From assembly GCA_951213105.1 (NCBI GenBank), contig OX578146.1, positions 48,887,275 to 48,951,274 of the forward strand: a stretch of DNA of 64,000 nucleotides. The letters are read 5' to 3'. The first letter of the stretch is position 1, and every line of letters begins with the position of its first letter. Shown here piece after piece: positions 50,801-62,800 of the stretch. A program made the position numbers and the translations under genes. The notes below the pieces were generated by a model. That model worked only from the letters and a program-made list of their open reading frames with translations, made no database searches and was not told the origin of the DNA. Origin of the DNA: Amaurobius ferox. Its lineage: Eukaryota > Arthropoda > Arachnida > Araneae > Amaurobiidae.

Positions 50801-53800
50801 ATAAATTCTACTAGTTCATCATCAAAAAATATGCTAAAAAAATCAAGTTCCTTATCTAAATTAGGCGGCATGATATTGTGATTTATTCCAGGTATGTTCA
50901 AAAACTCCAAAGAATTCAGATCTTTCAAATCACATGTCAAACATCATTCGAAAAAACAGCAACTGAAGCTGGCGGCGTTGTAATAATAGTACGCTCAGAA
51001 TCTGAAGAATCAATTACATTTTCAGATTCATCATCAGAAATAACACTGTTCCACAAATCTTCACTATCTGCTTTGCTTTCATTACTGTCTGGTTCGTTTA
51101 CCATACGCGTATATTCTTCCACAGAAAGAAAAAGTCTCAAACCAGCCATACTTTTATCCGAAATAGCCTAATCATTTCACTGTCACACATTCCTTTAACC
51201 CCCCTCCCCCCACCCCCCAAAAATACTCTCTTATATTCCTATAATTCACCGGCGAAATCATTAAAAGCTAAAATCAAGAGGAGACCCGGAACTCAATTAT
51301 AAAATTGTTGATGCTGCGAGAAGTGCTCTGTTTATTTATTTTACAGAACCATGTTTCACTGCTCCAAATGGAGAAATAATTCATTGGATTCTCCTTGTGC
51401 CAAGGTCAAACATCTACAAAATACATTTAAGTTGCTTCCACGGGCATTTAACGCCATCTAGTAGACAAATAAATTCAAATGAAAACGTTTCACGTAGAAA
51501 CATCAATACGTGCCACTCGGTGTTTAGGGTAAAGTTCTCTCCGGCACGAGTGCGTGCCGTACGTCCTTGAATGCAAGTTCGCAGCTGACACGCGGGCGTG
51601 CCAACCGTCGCGAAAGGGTTAAAGTTAAATCTGTTGTCAATCATATCAGCTTTGATCACCTTTTATAAGAAGACACTGATCACCTCTTTCCATCAATGGT
51701 AGATTGGTATTTTCGACTTGACAAAAGGGATTTTGAACCCAATTATATGACTGTTTTGGGAATTGAGTATCGAAATTTATGAATAACAAACATTTCATAA
51801 AAGTATTATATAGAACTAAAGACTGAAGTCGAAATTTTAATTAGAAGGTTGCAGAACCTGCAAAATGTTTTACTGAACCTCAGGGTTCTGCTGAATGCAG
51901 TTTGAATATCACTGGTGTGGAGAAAAACCTGTTTAGCTTGGACTTATCAGAACCTGTTTGTGATACTCAGGCTGAAATGCCCGTAATTTTACTGAAACCA
52001 CTGAAATTTGAATACTGGTACAGAAACTCAATTACAGGTCTAATTATATGTTAAAAATTTGCAAACAAAGTTTCAAGTTTTATGTGTACTGGGGGCATAT
52101 AACTCTTCACATCTAAATTAATTCTGCAAGTATCACTTGCTATATGTTGATTACACTTTATATAAGTAAAGAACTTACGCAACTTTTTTGTAGAAAGCAG
52201 TCATAAGTCAGTTAGGCGAAGACAGCCATAAGGCATTTAACTGACCTATAATTGCTTTTTTACAAGGAAGTTATGTAAGTTCTTGTCTAGAAGCAGCAGT
52301 TTGTTTTTAGTGTAACACTTTCATATTTTCACTTTGTTTTTAGTGTAACACTTTACATATTTTCACTATGTGATTTTATAAAGGAACCAAATTGAAACAG
52401 GTTTTACAGGTTTTAATTACCATATATTACAGATTTATCATTCCCTACAGATATGTGCAAGCTGAAATGTTAGATTTACTTAGATGAACCTGAGAACTGC
52501 AGAATCTGTCTCAGTGCAAAACCCTTCAATCTTGGTCCAATCCAATCTGAAGAAAGATTTTGTAATTGTAGAAAAACTCATGAATATATCATCTTTGTCA
52601 GAACTATGTTGAAAGGTGCTTTTTTAAAATTTTCTCAAAACATAACTGTATACAATAATTTTTTATTTATTTTATAGACATTATTTTATAACTTTTTTTA
52701 AACAGACTATATCCAGTGCGGATTGAGTCCGGATTTGAGTCCGGATTGAAGTCCTAGCCTAGCTCAGTGACACTTTTAAGATATATTCAGCTCAACCTGA
52801 CTCAGGGACCTAGTTCAGTTTAAAAGCTTTTAAGCTAAATTTAGAGCGACTTCATGGGCTGGATCAGGCATGAACTCATGCAGATACTACTGTGCACATA
52901 CCTACCTACGATTTACTACTATTGAGCATGTGTGTAACATTTTTAAGGATAAAATGTTTTTGGAAATTAACCATGAGGTCATAAAAATTGATTATTTAAA
53001 ATTATGAAGTAATTTTTTTTAAAGATGAAAAACAACTCTAAAGTCTTATTGACAAGTTTAACAGTTTAGATAAAATATTTTATATGTATTCATTTACATT
53101 GTGTATTTCAAATATTAAACAGTAACATTTAAAATGATATATAAACATTTAAAATGATATATAAATGATATAAAATGATAATATATAGGGTGGTCTGTAA
53201 AATTGTAAGAAGGTCAAATAAGTTTTGAATAATGGTAGATTAAGCTATGGAAGTGAGGTAACTGTATAGCAAATTGACCACACACTACTAGATGAGACTG
53301 ACAAAATTGCCCCTGGCAGCAAAATTTAGAAGTTAGCATTTTTATCTCTGTAACTATGAAATATACAGTAAAAATGTTAATCAGAAGTTGTAGATCATCA
53401 TTGAATTGGCATGAAATGACATTTTGCAGAAACAAATGATGTAGAATCTCTATGCGTTACTGTGAGTGTCATATGCAAATAGTAATAGTGATACTCAACA
53501 CCACTATTACAGATAAAAGATGTTAAGTAATTTGTAAATGATCTTCAGTCATCAGATGAGTATTGTGTTTTGTGTATATACTTTGATGAGTATCATGTGA
53601 AAAAAGAAATCATATACATTTGAATGAAAATTATTGTGAGATTGTACTTCTCTATGGTGAATTTGGACGAAAAGTTGTTGAAGCTGCACGGTGGTATTCC
53701 TTACGATTTCCTACTGCCTCACATCCACATGTAATGCTAGTGAATATGCAACACTAAGTTATTTCCTGCATAACTTTCTAGTTGACTTTGTCAATAACTT

Positions 53801-56800
53801 TTTTCAATAACTTTCTAGTTGACTTTATTTCTGTATCTCATAGTTTGAGAGATAGCAGTGCTAACTTCCAGCATTTGCTGCTAGGAATGCTGTTATTAGT
53901 CTTATATAATAGCACCTCACTTCCATAGCTCTACCATTTATTATAACTTATTTGCCCCCCCCCCCCCCTAGTTACAACTTTACCGGCCACTATGTATATC
54001 TTAATATCTATCTATATACTAATTGTCAAGTGTCTGTCAAAGTTTTTTTTGATAGTTATTTTATAGATAGAAAATTGCAATCTTGTACATAGGTCGATTG
54101 TTTAATAAAAACCCATGGAAAAATCAAATTTTTCAAAAATGTAGAGGGAGTGAGTGCTCCACACCAAAATGTTCGAAAAGTGAAATGATAGAAAAGCATG
54201 CTTTGCAATGAGATAGAGACTTCAAATTTGGTGTATCGGTAAATTGTTCGAAAGGAAAAAAGTTTGCAATTTTAGATTTCCAATATTTTCTACTTAAGGG
54301 GGTACCGCACACCAAAATGTTCTACTGAAATTTACTGAATAATTTAATAAAATTTACTGAATAAATGAGAAAATTCTCTTCTAAAATTCGATAGAGTCTT
54401 GAAATTTGGTATATGGACTAATTATTTGACGAAAACACCCAAGACGAGTATAGTTTTTCAGAAATGTTCGTTTAAGGGCGTGCTACAGAGTAAAACGTTC
54501 GAAAAGTGAATTTATAAAAAACCATGTTTCGGAATGAGATAGAGATATCAAATTTGGTGTAGAGGTAGATAGTTTGGAAGGAAGAAAGTGTACAATTTTA
54601 GTTACACCATCAAAAGAGGCTACTTCTGGTAGTGTCACACAAAAGTAGTATGTGGTAGTGTCACTGGTAGTGTCACTGGTAGTGTCACTTCTGGTAGTGT
54701 CACTGTCTGGTAGTGTCACATCACTAGCAATTGCTATTTCAGCCTGTTATTAATATATGTTAATATTGCTGCAGCTAAATGATTTCCTGCCTGTGATGAA
54801 GCTGTATGACCTACTCTACCCTGAAAAAGATCCTTTACCCTTACCTGATGTAACTAAAGCCAGTTCTACTCATGCTTTAGCCATAACATGCATATGGATT
54901 CACTTGATGAAGAAAGCTCAACTGGAACAAGTTAGTTTACAAAGACGATTGCCACCTGCACTAACAGGCCACTTAGAGTAAGTGTGAAGGTTATTTCATA
55001 TTTTAGATGTATGTGTGTTTCTAATGCTTGGAAAATATGTGTAGTTTAACTTTGTTAATGTGAACATACATAGTGCAGTTATTTTTACTACAAACTGCAC
55101 TGGTTTTACAATTTCATCCAGTTGTGCATGAATTACAATGCTTCTGTGTTTTTAATGCAAACATGCTTAACCTGAAATGCCATTTTTTAAACAAACTGAT
55201 CATTTGTTTCAATAGAAATTAGATTCTCTTAGAATCAATGAAAACTTGTTATACTTTTTAAAATAAATTGAATCAAATTTTATCAACATCTTAATGAGTA
55301 GAACAAATCACCAGACAGCAAGACCAATAGCAGATTTGGAATTGTCACATCAAGTTTGTCCCAAAATACCTAACTTATGTCGAGAATTAAAGTCAGAAAT
55401 CCAGATTTTAATTTTTTTGACTCTCGACATTTAATGAAATATTCAATTTGCACAATAAAATCGAGCTAGGAGTTGTCTCTTATGTAGATTTTACTGGGAA
55501 TCGAATGCGATCACTTCGGTGTAGCTAGCACATGCTGTTTTTGAAATATACAGCATGTTGTGAAATATTTTAAAAATGGAAAATTTGCCAATATCGCCAA
55601 TCATTAATTTTAATCAATGATAATTTGAAATTTTATCACCATAATTTTATAAAATATTGATCTAATTATTGTAGATGCAATTGTAAATTGAAATTCTATT
55701 TGTATTTTTGCAGAATTTATGTTGTTAACATTGGCCACTTTATGGCAACACAAATATTGTGGAGCAATCAGTAAAGAGATGTTAAATTTGTTTTCTGAGA
55801 TTAAAAAAAATATCATGATATTCGAAATAAGAAATTTCAGAGTAATAAATACCAACTTTGTCTGTGATATTGCATATTTTAATTTTAACATGTCTAACTT
55901 GAACAGTTCCTCAAATGTCAAAGGATACTATGATAAAATTATTGTTAGTAAATAGTACCCTTTCAAACATTTTAGTGATGAAAATGGAAACATTTTTCCC
56001 AACATAAACATTATTTAAGAAATAAAGTTTTTCATAAAGGTGAATAGGTAAAATAAACAGTTGTAATTAAGAGTAATAACAAGCAGCACTTTTAGGATTT
56101 TCTCATAAACCAATAAATTTGGCTTTAGTTGACGTAAATTAAACATGCTGTATATAAAGAAGAGATAGAATTATGTTATTTATAGATTCATAGAATCTAA
56201 GGTCAACATCTTATTTCTGTTGTAAAAAAATATATAACTCAAATGGGTTTTAATTTTTCATAAATTTTGTCAACAGTTTATAATTTTTGTTTATCAAAAC
56301 ATGTCACCGTAGTCTTTGTGAAATGCATGTGCACTTAGTCCTCATTTTATAGGATACATTTGTTCTGCAAAAGTTTTACAGAAATGGAAATTATGTAAAT
56401 GAAGTCTAACATTTGTATACCAAATAAGGGGATGGGATCAAGGCTGATGTGTACATTGTGTCTTAATTAAAAATTATGGAATTGAAAGAAAAAACACACA
56501 AGCATATTGTTATTTATAAACTGTTAAACCAACATTAGGGTTAAAATTCAGGGAAGAATTCTCACCAAATAATTATAATTCTTGTCTGGAAGGATTTGTA
56601 AGGCATAACCCTCCAGCTGCTAAAGAAAAGAACAATTGAAACCTTAAAACACAATCTGTTGCAACTTGAACTGAAATTGTTTGGGCAAAGATGATTATAG
56701 CAAGAAACTTTTCAACACAGTCTTCCAAGATGTTAGTGCCATTTTTGAAGCAATGTTTTCAAGGTGAGTGCCAAAAGGATATTTAATAATGACCCCTCCA

Positions 56801-59800
56801 CCTGTTCAAGTGCCTATAAGAGCTCCTAAATTTAGTGCAAAATGCACTACATTTAGCTCACACTTCTTATTGTAGCTCATCATAGTATGCTACTATACTG
56901 TGAAGAGCAAAAGAGAAAAGAAAAAAGTGAATAGAAAATAAAGGAAGAACAGAAGTAAAGAATTGCAGAAGAAGGAGAAATTAAAAAGAGGGAAAAACAT
57001 ATGAAAACAGATATTGAGAGTACAAAAAATGATTAGAAGGAAAATTGAAATAAGTAATATGTAAAAAAATACAATAGAAAAATTTTAAATATTGCAGACT
57101 GCTCCTAAACAAACTATTAAAATTTTTGAATCAGTGGACTGTTTCCCCATTGAAGTCCAGACCTTGTGATTGAAGTTCATTGGCCTACATTTGTGCATGC
57201 GCATAAGCAGGAGGGTCAGAGGCATTCTTTTCGCATTTTCGTGCGTAGTGTGCTTAATATATGATCGTGATTTTCATTTTATGATTTGGAGATTTTATTT
57301 TTATTGTGAGAATGATTTTAGTTCAAAACAGGCAATTTGAATACTAAGTATGGTGTTATCTGTTTCTGTATTATTTGGGTGCAGGCAATATCAGTTCTTA
57401 AAAGGTGCTTATAAAGTGCTTAATTTTTACTTTTCTTGCAATACATGATAATGTATAGGAAAAGTATTGGAATTGTGTTGAAAATTGTAACTCAAGTTTT
57501 CGATGAATCTACACATTGTGAGCACTCTAGAGTCTGAAAAAATAATTTTTAGTGTGTCTGTCTGTCTGTAAATGTATCCAACTGGTTAACCAAAAATTAG
57601 TTAACTAAATTTCTAAATTTGGTAGATAAGTCACTTTTTTTTTTAGCCTGGTGCTGATTAGATTTTGGTATGATTCGGAGAAAAAAACTTACCTTTTTTT
57701 GCAAAATGGCCCGCAAAAATCATCAAAATCTAAAATTAAAGACTACATATGCACAATGTATCAATTAAGTGCTTGTTTCTTACCTAATTTTTGACAACAA
57801 AAAGAGTAAAACCAACCCCATTATTCTAGGATTTGCCGTTCTCGAGATATTTCAGTTTTTCTGCAATTTTTGTAGCATTGCCTTTGGAAATACGTCCAGT
57901 CACCAAATGAAAATAAAAATTGAATTAAAGCTGCAAATTCAGTCTAATTTCAAATAAATATCCATGTTATTTTGTGCAATTAAACTCAATATAATGAATT
58001 ATGAAATAAATAAAAAGAAAATAAATTTGAGTCTGTAGGGAAAATCATCTGTTGCCCACATCAGATTTTTTTTATTGAAAAATGTACAAGAACTCTGTAA
58101 CACCTCATTAATGCTTTTCTTATCATATTATATCAAATTTGCATAAAATGTACCTTGTATATTTTTTCTATCCTGACTAGTTATTTTTTTATCTTTTGTT
58201 TTTAATTTACAGGTACTTGCAACGCAGTCTCAGCAATAACAATTTATCTCATAGTTTGAATGTGGACTACACAATTTCTTTATTGTGTAATGCATGTAAG
58301 TTTGTTTTTGATTTCTAAAAAAAAAATATCTAGGATTTTAGAGGGCATTTGAACATATAATAAATTACATTTAAATATTTAGCAACTATGTATGTTATTA
58401 TTTGTTTCTTTTTTTATTGAATTAAGCTGCTTGGTATGTTCATACATGTTGTCACAATTAAAATGAAGACAGGTAGCTTTAATATTATGCAGCTGAATAT
58501 CTGATAATTGTTAACTTTGTGTTCTGTGAGTTTAAAAACGTAATAATAAATAGGATCGATATTTTTTGCAGTATTTATTTAGATAACACAATCTGTTCTA
58601 CACGCACACACACACACACACACACGTCACCTAAAAAATGCTCGATTCGTGTTCAGGGATGCTGGAAACATGCTCTCCCATCAAAAACTCGAATTCAAAT
58701 TTTTGGATATCGTCACAATACTTTATACATTATACTATGCAGATAAAGAAAGTAAAAATGAAATCATGATCTGGCCCCAAGACTTAATTGTAACTCATTT
58801 ATCATCATAACTTTAAATTGCTTACGAAATGTGAAGAATAACTGGCATAAACTATAATTCTGTTTAAGTTTTTATGTGTGTACCTTAATAATATCCTAAT
58901 AAGGCTAAATTTCTGTAGATAGCACAAATCAAGAGTGTTTTTCTAGGCCAATGGGAGTACTTGTTGAAGCTATTCAAGGAAATGCAAAACAGCAAACTCA
59001 ACTAACTGGAGGTGCTGTATCAGGTCCTATTAAACCATTATCCATGAGTATTTTAGATTCATTGACTGTTCATACAAAGATGAGGTAAGTTTAATTCTTA
59101 TGTGTTTGTATTTTAGTTATATAAGATTGTATTTGTATGGGTATATGTGAATAATAAGAAAACCTTTCCATTTCTTTATTTTATTTTTGGTTTCTCATAC
59201 TATAGTATAGAGAAAGTATTATTTTCTCTTAAAAGTTTTCAATTCAAAATGTTTATGAAATGCATCTTTGAGACCTATTTAGTATAATTTGAATATTTTT
59301 GGAATGAGTCTACCTGTGTGTATTTTAGAGATGAATCAAAATTTCAGACTTTTACTGTTTGTGGCTTGACAGTATTGTGTCTGTAGTTGTCCCATGTCCT
59401 AAAAAATTTATAACCTAAAATCAATCTGGCCTTTGAGCCTTAATTTATCTAGCCCAAATGATGTTTATTTGAATGAGTTAATATGAATTTGCACAATTTC
59501 TGTACTCAGAATTAAGGTAAAATATTAAAAAAAATATGTGTTTCTAAAATCAACAAAATAAATTCTTGTCCTTAAATTCTTGTCCTTAAATTCTTATCCT
59601 TTAGTTATTAAAATGTTGAATATGTCTGGCTCAAATTTTTATAATCTAAGCCTGGCCTGGTCCGAAATCATTTAAGAGAAATCTGCATGGCAAATTCCAA
59701 GTCTGCTAAGTTCATGGGTGAGTTCGAAACCTGCTGAGTTCATGGGTAAGTTCCAAGCCTGTGCAGACCTCTGGTATATGTGTTTATCTGTAAAGTATAG

Positions 59801-62800
59801 ATACACTAACTTCAATTCTTAATATAGGTTTACTAATTTGTTTGTACGCAATACGTTAGTGAAAGTTTTACATACACTTTATGAAACTTTCCTTTTCTTA
59901 ATGAGTACCATGGCAATATCCGATTTCACCAGCGAAGCGAAAAATTTGTGTGATTTCTATCTGAAAGCAGTGTGTTGTTGATGTTTTGTGAGATGTACGT
60001 GTAGAATAAAAATGGTCCAAAAAGAAATGTCTTCTATTCCTTATTCTTAAATTAAAAATACTAATTGAATATCTCAAATAGACACAGATAATGCTACTTA
60101 ATTTACTTTCAACAAAATGTTTGCCATTTTATCAAAACACATGATTTTGATATGAATTTCGGAATTCAAAAATCATTCAAAACATCTGATTTTGATTTGA
60201 ATTTTGAAATTCAAAAATCGTCTGCTCCAATAAATGCGATTTTTAAATTGGAGTATAAAACTTAAATATTATATGCTACCTCAGTAAGATTTTATCATAT
60301 TTATGTCAAAATTTAGCACAATACTTATAATGCTAATATAATACCAAACTAAAAAAATAAATAGAGCAGAGTCTTTTAAATTCCCAAAGTCACAAAACCG
60401 ATAAGTTAAATCTACTTTTTTTTAAACAGTTGTTGTTTCCACCTTGTTGAAATGTCTGCCATTTAATCAAAATACCTGCTTTTGTATCTTACATGCAGAT
60501 AACATCTTTCTCAAAATAAAACTAAGGCTGTTCTGATATCCAATGTCGATTATCGGTTTTACTGATATATTGGTATTTTCCTGATATTAATGATAATTTG
60601 ATATTTGAGAGCTGATAAACCAATAAGTCTGATATTTTTTTTTTATATACAACAAATTTAAGGAAATTGATTTTTTTTTTAAATTTTCTTTCATTCTGCT
60701 ACAGAAGGAAGTGCTGAAAGATGATAAAATATAGTAAAACATCACTAGCCTAATGCATAGGCACTGGGGCCAGTGCTAGAAAAGTTTGCCGGATTGTGTG
60801 CCTCAGCCTGAAAGATAAGTCCGAAGTCGAAGGTCATTTAATATGGCAAATGTTGTTTACAGACAATGGTCCACTCTTCTTTTATTTATTTATCATTAGA
60901 ATGGTATGAATATCCTTACTTCTTGATGCTAAATAAAATCCCTTTTTAAATTTGGTCAATTTTGGAAAATTCAGAGATTAACTTCAGACTTTTTTACTTT
61001 TATTAACTTTGTATTTTCATTTTCCATGTGGTAGGTTAGGAAATTATAGTGATAGTGATTTTTTCACGAGTTTTAAACGAAAAATATTGAATGGGTTTTT
61101 CAGATACTAGAAGTCATTTCAACCGAGCTTGTTCACATGCTAACTACTAATTCCCACTTCAGTTTTTTTCCCTTCTAAACCCCTCACACTTATTTAGTAG
61201 TTTTTATTTCATTTAAGCATATATTCATGTATGTACTATTGATTTAGGCATGTATTTAGGGATTAGCCACCTAGCAGCTGGACGCGTGTTAACAAAGACC
61301 ACATAGGACCAAACCACTCTGTGTCCACACAAAAATGGATAAAAAGCACTTGCTTAGGGCAAAAAATGAAAGCAAACATCACAATTTGCTGTTCTCCGGA
61401 TCGAAAATTCATACAAAAAACTTATTTGAGAAACTCATTTTGTTCTTGGGAGTGAATTACAGCATTTCCCTAACAAGTACTTCATGCGAATTTAATTTCT
61501 CGACGCATATAAAAAATTTGCATATTCATGCACAATTTCAGAATTTGGATATTACTGTATGGCTCTATCCTTAGCTTTAAATGACCCAGCATCAAACACG
61601 GAAATCAGGTCGGATAGATCAATGATCGACAGTTAAGTAATCTGACAGATGGCAGTTCGATGAAACCTGTTTTTGAACATATCCGTTGTTTAGTACAGAA
61701 GTTTTCTAATGACAAGGAAAAGTTATGTTACGTGATTCCTAGCGTGTTACCTGGATAAATGTTGGATGAATGTGTACAAAAGGACATGCTCTTTAAGAGG
61801 TAGTATGATAAGGTAGCTCTTTAAGAGATAGTATTTAAGAGGTAGCTTTTTAAGAGGTAGGGTGCTTGTTTTGCATTGGTAATTTCTTATGCTGAGTCTT
61901 TTTAAAGCAAGTTATCATGGTCAAAAGTTTAAGATTTTGTATCAATGAAAAAGCAGTTTGCAAGCTAAATGGATTTAATTTATCGGTTTTCTAATTTTGC
62001 ACATTTAAAAGATTGTGTTCTAATGTTTTTTAATTTGGTATTATATCATTATGAGTATTGTGCTAAAATTTGACTTAAATTGGATCAAAACTCTCTGAGA
62101 TAGAAATATTTTTTAAATTTTACTGTGGGGTTAAGGAACAATTTTTCGACTTCAAGTATTTTCATTTATTTGTGTCATGGGGATTTTTTTAATTCAAAAC
62201 ATGCAATTTAGAAATTAGATGGAGTTATCTGTATTATTTAAGTAGTGGGTGTGTATTTAGGACCTATGCAATGCCAGGTAATTTGTTCTAGTTTTATCTA
62301 AAGAAGGAGACTTTTCTTTGCTTTCAAAACCAATTGATGCTTTTAATCAACACTTTATGCTGTTAAACTAGTGAAGTATTTATTTTTGTAGGTTATATCT
62401 AACAGCATTTTGAGCAAAATTTTATAAATAAATATAAATCAATGGCAATTTTTATCGGACAGTGTCATATCCCAAATTGAATTTTTGTTACTATTTCATA
62501 ATTCTTCACTGCTTTTAATATTTTTATTTTACAAAATCAGTCATCCTTATTTTTCTTTAAATGCTATTATTTTCATATAAAATAAATCATTCAAACCACT
62601 ATTAAAAATATCTATAAATAAAATGTTCATCACTAAAAGATCATTAAACAAATGTGTAATATTGACTGGCTAGTCTGTGTCATTTATCTTGAAGAAGGTG
62701 GTTCTTTTTGCTTTTGAAACAGTTGATATTTTTACATATTTCTTTTATGTTGATTTACTAATGGACAATTTTACTTATATGTAATTATTATTATTTATAT

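Larger units (their letters stand above)
49743..51618 (-). mobile_element. piggyBac transposon, precise TTAA insertion
   Basis: TTAA flanks both sides (49739-49742, 51619-51622). Terminal inverted repeats: CCCTTTTGGGACGGCGGC on the left and CCCTTTCGCGACGGTTGGC read from the right. It is inserted in a hAT-like element. It encodes one defective transposase on the minus strand. A deleted relative lies at 25102. Confidence 0.95.
48162..51914. mobile_element. hAT-like element hosting a piggyBac copy (ends tentative)
   Basis: The left end TAGTGGTCCTCAAATTCTACC with GCAGAGCCC resembles the right end read in reverse, CAGTGATATTCAAACTGCATT with GCAGAACCC, the common CAGTGGTTCTCAA..GCAGAACCC hAT terminus. 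The interior has tandem copies with TGTTCCCAGTTTT and GAGCCAGGACA blocks (48450-48740) and one degraded ~175-bp module (49060-49200). No 8-bp duplication is clear, so the two ends may belong to different copies. No transposase of this element was seen. Confidence 0.5.

Noticed and set aside
55490..55560. Minus-strand box B-like sequence as a SINE or tRNA
   Set aside because: No matching box A, tail or target duplication was found.
61335..61574. 79-codon frame as a host gene
   Set aside because: No recognisable domain, splice-linked partner or codon signal; length is within chance for this composition.
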